64,000 bases of DNA from Heyndrickxia acidicola (GCF_001636425.1 NZ_KV440953.1:384847-448846), one strand, 5' to 3'. Counted from the first letter of the stretch, positions 36,252 through 44,531 are shown. Numbers and translations are program-made. Notes: a model not told the origin generated them from the sequence alone.

Positions 36252-37502
36252 ATGAAAATAAAACTTGCCCATCCTTTTACAAGCCTAAGGAAATCATATT
36301 TTCGATGGAGGTATTGGCATTGCATTTATAAAAATATGGTGATGTATACGGAGAAGGAAACTGAAAAACGAAAAAAAGAGGAGCTAATACCCTACATAAA
36401 TAAACCAGGTATTGCTTTTTCTTTTGATGATAGTTATCGCGTGAAGGACTGGACCGTATTTGGAAAAGAATTATTTGGTTATTACGATGTGAAGGTAACG
36501 TTTAATATAAATGGTATTCACCCATTTGAGGAAAGAAGAAAGCATACGCAAAATGAAATAGATATGTTGATAGAATTGCAATCCAACGGTCATGAAATCG
36601 CCCACCACGGATTTAATCATAGAAAAGCAACAACTTATTCTCGGGAATTTGGAATTGATAAATGGCTGGAAGATGAAGTCGAATCATTATTCCATTGGAT
36701 GAAAGATCAGATGCATTCTACAACAAAAGAAAGATTCAGGAAGCCCGTTACTTTTGCCTTTCCAAATTTTATGTACGCCAAAAAACACGTAAATGCTCTT
36801 GTTCCTTCCTATTTTAAACTAGTAAGGGGACATTTGGAAAATGACAATCTATGTAATTTTAACAGTTCTGGATTAACGCCATCTATTAGTTTAGACGGTT
36901 ACTATTCCTGTAACCTTTTTTATTTGAAAAAAATAATGAAATTCGCGAAAAAATCAGGGAAAAATATCATGTTTACTTGTCATTCTATTCTTCCCGAAGA
37001 GGTGAAATGGGATAAATTTGGATGGGGAGAAACAGCAGCAAAATCAGGGAAATGGCGAATATCTCCCCGTGTTCTCAAGACCATAATAAAGGAAGCCAAA
37101 AAAAATGACTTAGAGTTTTATACAGCATCTGAAATCGCCGGGATCGCCAATTTTATTGATGTAAATTTTGAAAAAGCAGTGCGGGAGTTACTGCCTGATC
37201 CAAATAAAAAGTGGATCGAAATATCGGAACTATTGGAGATTAAGAAGCTGAATTTATTTGATAAAAATATTTCAAACCTGGATGGGGTTCAATATTTCCT
37301 GAATCTAGAGGAAATTAATATAGAAAAAAATCAAATTAGTGACTTAAGATTGTTAATGCAATTGCCAAAACTAAAAAAAATAATGACGGTTCAGAATGTG
37401 GGTACAAGTAAAAAGCTGCAAAAAAGAAACCTGGGACTGCTAAGTCAGCTTTTATTTTTAGTCCTTATCAGACTGGTTTGTATTTGGGAATATTCATTAT
37501 AA
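36252..37502 (+). CDS. Polysaccharide deacetylase (NodB fold) with C-terminal leucine-rich repeats
   Basis: 416 residues. NodB-type carbohydrate esterase 4 motifs: GIAFSFDDSYRVKDW (Asp 59/60) and EIAHHGFNHRKA (His 119 and 123) for the metal site; a SCHS-like MFTCHSILP follows. From about residue 320 the pattern LNLFDKNISNLDGVQ, LEEINIEKNQISDL, LPKLKKI forms two or three leucine-rich repeats, as in internalins. It lacks a signal peptide. The last ~35 residues look non-homologous, and AAAAGCTG/CAGCTTTT (37411-37453) plus a T-run forms a terminator-like hairpin inside this end. Confidence 0.72.
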   Translation: MKIKLAHPFTSLRKSYFRWRYWHCIYKNMVMYTEKETEKRKKEELIPYINKPGIAFSFDDSYRVKDWTVFGKELFGYYDVKVTFNINGIHPFEERRKHTQNEIDMLIELQSNGHEIAHHGFNHRKATTYSREFGIDKWLEDEVESLFHWMKDQMHSTTKERFRKPVTFAFPNFMYAKKHVNALVPSYFKLVRGHLENDNLCNFNSSGLTPSISLDGYYSCNLFYLKKIMKFAKKSGKNIMFTCHSILPEEVKWDKFGWGETAAKSGKWRISPRVLKTIIKEAKKNDLEFYTASEIAGIANFIDVNFEKAVRELLPDPNKKWIEISELLEIKKLNLFDKNISNLDGVQYFLNLEEINIEKNQISDLRLLMQLPKLKKIMTVQNVGTSKKLQKRNLGLLSQLLFLVLIRLVCIWEYSL

Positions 37503-37506
37503 AAAT

Positions 37507-37607
37507 GGCTGTGTTAAGTGATATTGTTGTTTTTTAGCTTATTCCTTTCTTTTCTGTAAAATAAGCTAAAAAACGAGCAGTTATTAACATTGAAATTTAA
37601 CACAACT
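37507..37607. repeat. Palindromic repeat, family 2 (MITE-like)
   Basis: Outer arms TGTGTTAA (37510-37517) and TTAACACA (37597-37604); inner perfect arms TTTTTTAGCTTATT (37530-37543) and AATAAGCTAAAAAA (37560-37573). The right part ACGAGCAGTTATTAACATTG AAATTTAACAC recurs in altered form at 40107-40141. Non-coding; it fills the gap between the deacetylase and GT14 genes. Confidence 0.6.
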
Positions 37608-37634
37608 TAAACAATAAAGAAGGAGAAGATATTG

Positions 37635-38543
37635 ATGGGCCCGCATGCTAAGACTAAGACTGCGTACATTTTAGCTATTCATAAGAATCCAGAGCAAGTA
37701 AATAAGTTCATTATGCAAATGGTGTCTGAAAATCAGGGGGATGTCTATATTCATATAGATAAAAAAAGTTTTGATGAAATAAAGGATCGAATTATTAAAC
37801 ATCCTAATGTATTCATTTTAAGAAAGAGTATTGAGGTGATTTGGGGAGATATTACACAGGTAGATGCAACGCTTTTATTAATGAAGGAAGTTATGAAGAA
37901 GGGAATTCCCTATAATCAGATATGCTTTAGAAGCGGTCAGGATTTACTAGTTAAAAATGGATTTAGTGAGTTTTTATTTCAAAATAGCGATAAGATTTTT
38001 ATGAATGCATATCCTGTTGATAAAAAAGAACCGCACGCTGCTTTTGCGAATGTTAAATGGCCAAGATTTGCAAGAAAACTGTATATTAACCCGCTTCATC
38101 CAAAGCGTTTATTTAGAAGGTCAATTATGGTGCTGTATGGCTATGGGGTTAATTTATTGCCGAATAGGTACATATTACCAAAGGTGTTTGAGCTTTTTAA
38201 TGGTTCCAACTGGTTTTGTATGCCTTTGGAGGCAGTGAAATATATTATTGAATTTATAGAGAAAAACGACTGGTATTACAAGGCTTTTATCGATAGCTTG
38301 TGTCCAGATGAATTCTTTTTTCAAACGCTTATTATGAATTCACACTTTAAGTCCCAGGTAGTGAATGATAATTTAATGTATATTCAGTTTGGCGTTTCAT
38401 TAAAATCAAGGAATAATCCAGTTACCTTAAGGATGGAACATATTAGTACGATCCAAAGCTCCAATCAGTTTTTTGCCAGAAAATTTGACCAGCAGGTTGA
38501 TAGTCCGGTCATTGAGTTTTTCTCAGAAAAAGTCAAAGTTTGA
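37635..38543 (+). CDS. GT14 core-2/I-branching type glycosyltransferase
   Basis: 302 residues matching the core-2/I-branching enzyme family: TAYILAIHKNPEQVNKFI, DVYIHIDKKSFDEIKD, VIWGDITQVDATLLLMKE, YNQICFRSGQDLLVKN and PDEFFFQTLIMNS. Family members transfer beta-linked sugars (GlcNAc or xylose) without a DxD motif. ATG 37635 with AAGGAG 9-10 nt upstream. Last glycosyltransferase of the cluster. Confidence 0.85.
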   Translation: MGPHAKTKTAYILAIHKNPEQVNKFIMQMVSENQGDVYIHIDKKSFDEIKDRIIKHPNVFILRKSIEVIWGDITQVDATLLLMKEVMKKGIPYNQICFRSGQDLLVKNGFSEFLFQNSDKIFMNAYPVDKKEPHAAFANVKWPRFARKLYINPLHPKRLFRRSIMVLYGYGVNLLPNRYILPKVFELFNGSNWFCMPLEAVKYIIEFIEKNDWYYKAFIDSLCPDEFFFQTLIMNSHFKSQVVNDNLMYIQFGVSLKSRNNPVTLRMEHISTIQSSNQFFARKFDQQVDSPVIEFFSEKVKV

Positions 38544-38832
38544 AATAGTCTTATTTTAATAGCCTGAGAACGGCAAATAAAAGTATAGTCTGATTGAAAA
38601 TGGCATAACGGCTGGAAAGATTGCCGCATTCATCGACATTCTGAAAAAAGAGTTTATTAATTTTTTAGGGCCCTGTTTTACGTTGGAATATTGATTTTGC
38701 CTCCATAGTTTTTTGAGAGTAAGGGGTTCCCGCTAAAAAAAGCCGCCTCCATAAACTCAAGAGATTAGAGTGGAAGTCATCTGTAATAAGAACAGCGCAT
38801 TCAACTAAAAAGGTGGGAGAGGTAGTATAAAA
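38544..38832. other. Gap with a possible gene remnant
   Basis: No complete gene. About 30 codons from 38583, read in one frame (SLIENGITAGKIAAFIDILK then KEFINFLG), look protein-like but have no start and are bounded by stops; perhaps a decayed gene fragment. The rest shows nothing definite. Confidence 0.25.
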
Positions 38833-40008
38833 ATGCGATATGATCAATTGGACTCAGTTCGCGGTATAGCTGCAATACTAGTCTTTTTTAACCATATTTC
38901 CATGGTGACTGTTACACCGCTTATAGCTTTATTTTTTTCTTTTTATTTTCCCCTCAATATGCTGTTCCAGGGAGATGCCGCTATCAATGTATTCTTTATT
39001 TTAAGTGGATTCGTTCTTTTTTTGCCTTATACATATGGAGATGCTCCTCCTTATGGAATATACTTAGTCAAAAGATTTTTCAGAGTATATTTGCCTTATT
39101 TACTTGCTATAGTGATTTCTATGATTCTATATGTTTGTTTTTCTAAAGGAGGAATTCCGCAATTAAGCAGCTGGTTTAACGCGATGTGGACACATCCTTT
39201 AACCCTGCACAATTTTTTTGAACATATCATACTGATTGGCAACTTTAATTCGGATTTGTTTAATAATGCTATTTGGTACTTGGTACAAGATATGAGAATA
39301 TCAATTGTATATCCTTTCATCGCAATTATAATTTTTCGTTATAATTGGAAGCTCGTCTTTTTTATAGGCTTTTCTCTGTCTATAATAAGCGGGCTGAATA
39401 ACTTGTTTCATTGGGAAAAAAGCTTTGGCTACCATACTACTTTCTTTTTTACCTTGCAGTATATAAATATGGTTATTGTGGGAAGTATAGTCGCAAAACA
39501 CTTACATGATTTGGAGAAATTTTATCGTGCTTTAACAAAGTATGCGAAAATGATTTTACTGATCATAAGCTTTATCTCTATTAACTACAATCAATTCGCC
39601 ACCATTCTTTCCAACTATGCAAGGATTTATTATTTTGGAGAAGCAGCGAGTGATTATTCTGTTGCACTGGGTACAGGTATTTTGATTATAATTGCACTAT
39701 TTTCTCCTACTGCTAAAATGCTATTGCTTTTTAAACCTCTTTGTCATTTAGGAAAAATATCATATAGTCTATACCTGTATCATTTGCCTGTTCTATTTAC
39801 ATTAATTTATAGTTTATACAATCGGCTGCCGCTTTGGCTCATTTTTTCAATTTCTATACCTGTCACTTTATTTATAGCTTATTATGCATGGCTGTTTATT
39901 GAAACTCCTTCACTCAAAATGGGCAAAAATGCTGTGATTAAGTTACAGGGAAAGATAAGAAAGAATAGAGTAATAAGAAAAAGAAAGATTAACGATCTGT
40001 TTTACTAG
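38833..40008 (+). CDS. Acyltransferase 3 family O-acyltransferase
   Basis: 391-residue membrane protein with about ten helices; the family signature DQLDSVRGIAAILVFFNHIS opens the protein, and LSGFVLFLPYTYGDAPPYGI YLVKRFFRVYLPYLL follows. Acyltransferase-3 enzymes (OafA type) add acetyl or other acyl groups to extracellular polysaccharide. Last gene of the EPS cluster, in the same direction. Sequence start is unambiguous (AGGTAG before ATG). Confidence 0.9.
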   Translation: MRYDQLDSVRGIAAILVFFNHISMVTVTPLIALFFSFYFPLNMLFQGDAAINVFFILSGFVLFLPYTYGDAPPYGIYLVKRFFRVYLPYLLAIVISMILYVCFSKGGIPQLSSWFNAMWTHPLTLHNFFEHIILIGNFNSDLFNNAIWYLVQDMRISIVYPFIAIIIFRYNWKLVFFIGFSLSIISGLNNLFHWEKSFGYHTTFFFTLQYINMVIVGSIVAKHLHDLEKFYRALTKYAKMILLIISFISINYNQFATILSNYARIYYFGEAASDYSVALGTGILIIIALFSPTAKMLLLFKPLCHLGKISYSLYLYHLPVLFTLIYSLYNRLPLWLIFSISIPVTLFIAYYAWLFIETPSLKMGKNAVIKLQGKIRKNRVIRKRKINDLFY

Positions 40009-40064
40009 GGTAAGTGCAGATTTCTTTCGTTTATTTGCCGGCTTTAATATCTGAGTCATATTGT

Positions 40065-40145
40065 AATAAAGGTTCTTTTCGTAAACTTTGTTGCTATTTG
40101 ACACTAAAAACGAGCAAATATTACCATTAAAATTTAACACTAATA
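40065..40145 (-). repeat. Chimeric repeat: family-1 end joined to family-2 end
   Basis: AATAAAGGTTCTTTTCGTAA ACTTTGTTGCTATTTGACAC is the family-1 right end in reverse. It runs directly into ACGAGCAAATATTACC and AAATTTAACAC, the family-2 right arm. The join suggests recombination or nested insertion. Confidence 0.5.
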
Positions 40146-40209
40146 AATAAAAAAGTATTTAAAACTAATAGATGATTCGAAAGACTAAAAACCTAAGAAG
40201 GTGTTGGAA

Positions 40210-40923
40210 ATGAGATTGGCATTCCTCTCTGATATTCATGGGAATTCGATAGCGCTTGAAGCTGCTTTAGAAGATTTACGCAAAAGAAGGACTGACCATA
40301 TTTTTGTATTAGGAGACATTTGTTTTCGCGGTCCAAATCCACAAAAATGTTTGCAGCTAGTACAATCTCTTAATGCCACTGTAATTAAAGGGAATGCTGA
40401 TGAGTGGATTATTCGCGGTATAAAAGAGGGGGAGGTTCCAAATTGTGACTTTGCTATGATGCAGCAAGAGAGAGAATGGGCATGTTCACGCCTGGATGAA
40501 GAAAGTATCCATTATCTTAAACACTTGCCTGCTGAAATTGAACAATCCTATGATGGAATGAAACTTCATGCTTTTCACGCTGCACCTGATAATTTATTTG
40601 ATGTCATTCAATCAAATGAAGAAGAAAAAATCATAAGCACACTGATGAAAAAAGAAGCAGATGTATATGTGTACGGTCATATTCACCGATCATATATAAA
40701 ATATTTAAACGGCAAATGTGTTGTGAACATTGGAAGTATTGGCTTGCCGTTTGATGGCTTAAATAAAGCATCGTATGCATTACTCGATATAGAAGATGCA
40801 GCTGTTCAAGCTTCAATTATCCGTGTCCGTTATGATATTAATAAAGTAATCGAACAATGGGCACAATCAGACTACCCTAATAAAGAAAAAATGATAAACA
40901 TAGTACAGAATGGCCGGCTATAG
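40210..40923 (+). CDS. YfcE/MJ0936-type metallophosphoesterase
   Basis: 237 residues with the calcineurin-like phosphoesterase signature: LAFLSDIHGNSIALEAAL, VLGDICFRGPNP, VIKGNADEW (GNxD in place of GNHD), HAFHAAP and YGHIHRSYI. Substrate not predictable; such proteins act on phosphodiesters or phosphomonoesters. ATG 40210 has AAGAAGGTG upstream; GTG 40201 is an alternative. Convergent with the next gene with 14 nt between stops, where a GCCGGC/GCCGGC hairpin (40913-40932) lies. Confidence 0.82.
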   Translation: MRLAFLSDIHGNSIALEAALEDLRKRRTDHIFVLGDICFRGPNPQKCLQLVQSLNATVIKGNADEWIIRGIKEGEVPNCDFAMMQQEREWACSRLDEESIHYLKHLPAEIEQSYDGMKLHAFHAAPDNLFDVIQSNEEEKIISTLMKKEADVYVYGHIHRSYIKYLNGKCVVNIGSIGLPFDGLNKASYALLDIEDAAVQASIIRVRYDINKVIEQWAQSDYPNKEKMINIVQNGRL

Positions 40924-40936
40924 AATGCCGGCTTAA

Positions 40937-41842
40937 TTAATGAAAAGCAGAAGTTAATGTGATCATTGTAATCTCCGGGCGGCAATCGAATCTAAAGGGA
41001 AGATAGGTGGTTCCAATTCCTCTATTTACATAAAGCAGAAAGTTTGATGAGTTGATAGAATAAAGGCCCTTTACATATTTTTGTGCTCCAGCTGGAGTGA
41101 AAAGAGGACCTGCAATTGGCAGCCGGATTTGACCGCCGTGACTGTGTCCAGAAAGCTGTAAGTGGACAGGATGTTTGGAAGCTGTATCAGCTACATCAGG
41201 TTCATGAGCTAGTAAAATAGTAAACTGATTTTTAGGGATTCCTTGAAGAGCTTCTGGAATATTGGGATCTCCGCCGAACATATCGTCCACTCCGGCAATG
41301 AAAACCGTGCCACCCATCCTTGTAATGGAAGTATGACTATTTTTTAAAAAAATAAAACCGCTGGATGTCAGGCATTTAATTATCTCTCTTTCCTTTCCAA
41401 TTCTGTAATCGTGGTTTCCTAAAATGGAAATTTTACCTAAGGGTGCAGTCAATTCTTTGAGAAGTGGAATACAATCTTTTAACATATCAATTTTGTCCTC
41501 TACTAAATCCCCTGTAAAGCAAATTAAATCAGGTTTAAGCTGATTAACCTTTTCAACCACTGTTTTCAAATGATTGGTGTGGTAAAAATTCCCCATGTGC
41601 AAATCGCTGATATGTACAATGCGCATTCCAGAAAAAGCCTTTGGAAGCCCATTAAATGTGATGTGGACTGAAGTGATATCAAGCCAGAATCTTTCTAAAA
41701 AAAAGGAGTAGACTGGTAAGGATGCACAGACTGCCATAAAGGCTGCCCCCGCTTTTTTTAAAAAGCTCCTACGGCTTATTGTTTCCAATTCCGTTTGTAT
41801 GCTCATCGCTATTTCATCAATCCTTTTCCATCTATTATTCAT
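40937..41842 (-). CDS. Tat-exported metallophosphoesterase (YkuE/YaeI type)
   Basis: 301 residues. A twin-arginine signal ISRRSFLKKAGAAF lies near residues 22-35, after a longer than usual N-terminal region, followed by a hydrophobic segment. Catalytic metal motifs: IVHISDLHMGNFYHTNHL, CFTGDLVEDK, ILGNHDYRIG, LAHEPD and LSGHSHGGQIRLP. Resembles B. subtilis YkuE, a Tat substrate of the cell wall, and YaeI (lipid A/UDP-diacylglucosamine type). The start ATG has AAAGGA 6 nt upstream. Confidence 0.9.
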   Translation of the reverse strand: MNNRWKRIDEIAMSIQTELETISRRSFLKKAGAAFMAVCASLPVYSFFLERFWLDITSVHITFNGLPKAFSGMRIVHISDLHMGNFYHTNHLKTVVEKVNQLKPDLICFTGDLVEDKIDMLKDCIPLLKELTAPLGKISILGNHDYRIGKEREIIKCLTSSGFIFLKNSHTSITRMGGTVFIAGVDDMFGGDPNIPEALQGIPKNQFTILLAHEPDVADTASKHPVHLQLSGHSHGGQIRLPIAGPLFTPAGAQKYVKGLYSINSSNFLLYVNRGIGTTYLPFRFDCRPEITMITLTSAFH

Positions 41843-41914
41843 TATTTTCCTTTACTTTTCCACAAGTGAATTCAGGATATTAGATGATTCATTATGGAAA
41901 TCTGACAATTTTAA

Positions 41915-41946
41915 GGAAAGGCCTGGCGCATCCGCCAGACCTTTCC
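41915..41946. repeat. Hairpin without U-run between divergent genes
   Basis: GGAAAGGCCTGGCG and CGCCAGACCTTTCC (one mismatch) around loop CATC. There is no T-run on either strand, so its function is uncertain; it could be a decayed terminator or cruciform operator. Confidence 0.4.
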
Positions 41947-42102
41947 CGTGCATACATATAGATTTTTTGTAATAACATTACACAAAAAATAATAATGCAT
42001 CATTGTTAAATCCTTCTTTGAACATGGTTAAAAAATGATGAAAAGGGTAGATTTTTTAAAAAGTGAATCAATCATTTCTGAATGAGAAAGAGGAGATTTG
42101 GA

Positions 42103-43101
42103 ATGAAGGAGCTATTTCCTTTATTAAAAAAGGGGAGCCGTTCAGCTTTTCTGGCATCAGTAGTGAATGCTGCGGTAGCTATAATTAAATTAATTGCGTA
42201 TTTATATACCGGAAATATTGCCATGTTTGCGGAAACCATGCATAGTCTTGGGGATACAGCCAATCAACTTTTTGTTTTTGTCGGATCGGCTTTAAGTAAA
42301 AAGCCGCCCACAAACCGTTTTCCGGATGGATTTGGCCGACTGGTTAATCTTGTTCTTTTAGGTGCCGTTTTAATAGTAGGAATTATGTCATTTGAAACGG
42401 TAAAAGAAGGCTTCCAGCATATTTTTCATCCGACACAGTCAGCAGGATTCTATATTAATATCTCAGTGCTGGCTGCAGCTACTTTGCTTGAGTCATTTGT
42501 TTTGTCAAAAGCGATGAGAGAAATCATACACGAAGCAGGAGTGGAAACGAAGGGAATGAGGATCTTTATTGAAAGCATCAAGAATATTAAAGTGGCAAAG
42601 CCTGCAACCAAGCTGGTCTTTTTAGAGGATACAGTATCAACATCAGGAGGTTTGCTTGCTATTATTTCGATTATTATTTCTCATTTTACGGCTTTTCATC
42701 AGGCTGAAGGAATTGCTTCTGCATTAATCGGGTTCATGATGTTTGTCGTGGTGGGGAAAGTGTTCATGGATAATGCAGCAGGCGTACTGGGGGAATCACA
42801 TGAGGAGATGGAAGAAAAAATTGGCGGACTTCTGATTGATGATCCTGATGTGAGTGATATTCAAGAGCTCCGTGTTTTTAAGGAAGGGGAAGCTCTTCAT
42901 GTTGAGCTGGAGATTGAAGTGGATCCTAAACTAACAATAGAGGAAGCAGATGACATACGGGATCGCCTGGAAGATAAAATCATGAAGGAGCGCAGTGTCA
43001 CAGATGTTATCATTGAATTCGATGAGGATGACGGTGTACAGAAATGGAAAGTGGATAAAGCAGATAAAACACAAAAAACATTGACTGCTGCAAAAAAATA
43101 A
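42103..43101 (+). CDS. Cation diffusion facilitator family exporter
   Basis: 332 residues. Six membrane helices in the first ~200 residues with the CDF metal site AETMHSLGDTANQ (HxxxD) and a second DTVSTSGGLLA, plus RFPDGFGRL; then a cytoplasmic ferredoxin-like domain (DDPDVSDIQELRVFKEGEAL HVELEIEVDP). Exports Zn, Mn or Fe in exchange for protons; metal not determinable. ATG 42103 with AGAGGAG upstream; ATG 42082 is in frame but lacks a site. The acidic C-terminal tail ends in a Lys-rich stretch. Confidence 0.92.
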   Translation: MKELFPLLKKGSRSAFLASVVNAAVAIIKLIAYLYTGNIAMFAETMHSLGDTANQLFVFVGSALSKKPPTNRFPDGFGRLVNLVLLGAVLIVGIMSFETVKEGFQHIFHPTQSAGFYINISVLAAATLLESFVLSKAMREIIHEAGVETKGMRIFIESIKNIKVAKPATKLVFLEDTVSTSGGLLAIISIIISHFTAFHQAEGIASALIGFMMFVVVGKVFMDNAAGVLGESHEEMEEKIGGLLIDDPDVSDIQELRVFKEGEALHVELEIEVDPKLTIEEADDIRDRLEDKIMKERSVTDVIIEFDEDDGVQKWKVDKADKTQKTLTAAKK

Positions 43102-43121
43102 TAAAATGGAATTTTTTTCAC

Positions 43122-43150
43122 TTGCATTCTGGGGTATCGGGTAGTAATAT
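43122..43150 (+). promoter_or_regulatory. Promoter of the 43157 RNA gene
   Basis: TTGCAT (43122-43127) and TAATAT (43145-43150) with a 17-nt spacer; transcription would start near 43157, at the base of the RNA's closing stem. Confidence 0.65.
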
Positions 43151-43156
43151 TAATCT

Positions 43157-43396
43157 ACAAGCTGCGTTGTACGTATTGATAATAAAGTTTTAACCTTTAA
43201 GCTGTAATAGGGAGTTTTACATCGAAACCGGAATGTTAGGCCTCTGTCTATCAGACATGGAGGTAAACAAGAACGTTTCTGCGAACACCCACTTTGAGGA
43301 GTGGTGGTTTAAAACTTTCTTACTGTTCATACGGCAACATGCAGCCTTACATAACTAATTAAAATGTCTTATCCAAAAGGGATAAGACATTTTTTT
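43157..43396 (+). ncRNA. Structured free-standing ncRNA, possibly 6S-like
   Basis: Own promoter and terminator, no ORF. The ends pair in a long interrupted stem: GCTGCGTTGTACGTAT with ATACGGCAACATGCAGC, then AAAGTTTTAACC with GGTTTAAAACTTT. Inside are a small hairpin TGTAA/TTACA, a long arm GAAACCGGAATGTT...AACAAGAACGTTTC capped by CCTCTGTCT/AGACATGGAGG, and hairpin CCACT/AGTGG. Size (about 190 nt before the terminator), closing stem and a 3'-side hairpin in an open centre recall 6S RNA, which sequesters sigma-A polymerase. I cannot confirm the class; a cis-acting element is less likely because a terminator ends it. Confidence 0.6.
43364..43396 (+). terminator. Terminator of the 43157 RNA
   Basis: ATGTCTTATCC and GGATAAGACAT form a perfect 11-bp stem around AAAAG, followed by a run of T. 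Confidence 0.88.
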
Positions 43397-43477
43397 ATGT
43401 GGTTTTTTCTTGTTTTTTTCATCTATATTTGTTGAACTTAAAAATATAAATATTTCTGGTTTCTGCTCTGTTAATTG

Positions 43478-43563
43478 GAGCGAATAAACGAGACTCCAAC
43501 AAGACTTACAGGCAAAGGGAGACTCAACAGGCGCGTTTAGTGCCTGAAACAGAAATCAATAGC
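43478..43563. repeat. GC-rich dispersed repeat, decayed copy
   Basis: AATTGGAGCGAATAAACGAG ACTCC, GGGAGACTCAACAGGCGC and CAGAAATCAATAGCC follow the order of the Bacillaceae GATTGGAGCGGAA...GACTCC...GGAAATCAACA repeat. Confidence 0.5.
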
Positions 43564-43630
43564 CAATTTATAAGAAAACTCTAAGTTCAATCATTATAGT
43601 GAAGTCTACAGCTATCTTTTTGGACGGAGT

Positions 43631-43831
43631 ATGAAGATAGTGTATGGCGTAAAAATAAGAAGCTCCATAAAATTGAAGAATAAATCTTTAAGGCTTAAAG
43701 CTGATCTTCTTCATCTCTTAATACAAATCAAGCGGTTAATTATTCCATTTTTAGAAACAAAGTTTGAGCAGGCAGATAAACGGATAAAAAAGAGTATTCC
43801 ACTTACAAAGGAGAATGATGGCGATGACTGA
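43631..43831 (+). CDS. Small basic hypothetical protein, uncertain
   Basis: 66 codons (MKIVYGVKIRSSIKLKNKSL...), Lys-rich, overlapping the start of the DUF3243 gene. GGACGGAG lies only 1-2 nt before the ATG, which is too close. It may be a real upstream gene of the operon or a chance frame. I do not recognise it. Confidence 0.3.
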   Translation: MKIVYGVKIRSSIKLKNKSLRLKADLLHLLIQIKRLIIPFLETKFEQADKRIKKSIPLTKENDGDD

Positions 43832-44144
43832 AACCAATCAAAATGTGAATGCTGAAGAAAAAGTAGATAACAAATTAAATGACCTTGGACAAGACCAAAA
43901 AGACCAAATTTTATCAAGCTTTGATTCCTTCAAGGATTATCTAGGAAAAAAAGTCGAAGCTGGACAAAGATTGGGCATGGATGAAGAAAAGCTTGCGCAA
44001 ACAGCTCAAAAAGTTGCCAATTTCCTGGCTGAGCATGAAGAACCGCGCAATAGGGAAGAAAAGCTGCTTCAAGAACTATGGAAATCAGGAACAGAAGAGG
44101 AGCAGCATAAGCTTTCCCATATGTTAGTTAAGATGGTTCAATAA
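43824..44144 (+). CDS. DUF3243 domain protein (YmfJ-like)
   Basis: 106 residues with the DUF3243 pattern: SSFDSFKDYLGKKVEAGQRL GMDEEKLAQ, VANFLAEHEEPRNREEKLLQ ELWK and EEQHKLSHMLVKMV. An all-helical cytoplasmic protein of unknown function, here with a charged N-terminal extension. ATG 43824 lies 10 nt after AAAGGAG; ATG 43818 and 43815 are in frame and closer. Convergent with the next gene; both use the hairpin at 44155-44200. Confidence 0.82.
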   Translation: MTETNQNVNAEEKVDNKLNDLGQDQKDQILSSFDSFKDYLGKKVEAGQRLGMDEEKLAQTAQKVANFLAEHEEPRNREEKLLQELWKSGTEEEQHKLSHMLVKMVQ

Positions 44145-44154
44145 ACTATTGAGC

Positions 44155-44200
44155 AACAGTGAAGGCGGGGAAAAGATCTTTCCTGTCCTTTACTGTTTGC
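44155..44200. terminator. Shared terminator hairpin of convergent genes
   Basis: AACAGTGAAGG pairs with CCTTTACTGTT; inner GGAAA/TTTCC extends the stem. It ends the DUF3243 gene and overlaps the 3' end of the minus-strand gene. Confidence 0.7.
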
Positions 44201-44531
44201 TTCGAATGTCTATCAATTGTGAACCCTTATAATAAATGTAAACTTTTTGGCCAATCCGATAATCCAAATAATCCTCACACTTTAATGTGAAAATTTTTCC
44301 GTTGCTAAACTCCATCCCGCACGCTTCTTTTTCCCCTTTAATGATTGTAAGCTTAATCTCTTTTCCTGATATAACCCCCCTAGCTGCGCCATTCGTATGC
44401 TGGGAATAATATTTTTCTGTAATCGTTACATAATGGTAGTTATTTTTTGAATAATGGAGTTTAAATAGCAGGAAAACAAGTAAGAACACTAGGCAAATAA
44501 GTACAACTGCTTTAACAATAATCGTTTTCAT
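44190..44531 (-). CDS. Small membrane-anchored protein of unknown function
   Basis: 113 residues: one N-terminal helix (about 5-25; VKAVVLICLVFLLVFLLF), then an extracellular or cytoplasmic beta-rich part (HYVTITEKYYSQHTNGAARG, IGQKVYIYYKGSQLIDI). AAAGGGG lies 7 nt before the ATG, which supports a real gene. I do not recognise the family. Confidence 0.6.
   Translation of the reverse strand: MKTIIVKAVVLICLVFLLVFLLFKLHYSKNNYHYVTITEKYYSQHTNGAARGVISGKEIKLTIIKGEKEACGMEFSNGKIFTLKCEDYLDYRIGQKVYIYYKGSQLIDIRSKQ

Noticed and set aside
37411-37460. Hairpin in the 3' end of the deacetylase gene as a terminator
   Set aside because: It is inside the reading frame and only 8-bp arms; noted but not called separately.
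40913-40932. GCCGGC hairpin between convergent phosphoesterase genes as terminator
   Set aside because: Short self-complementary arms and no T-run on either strand.
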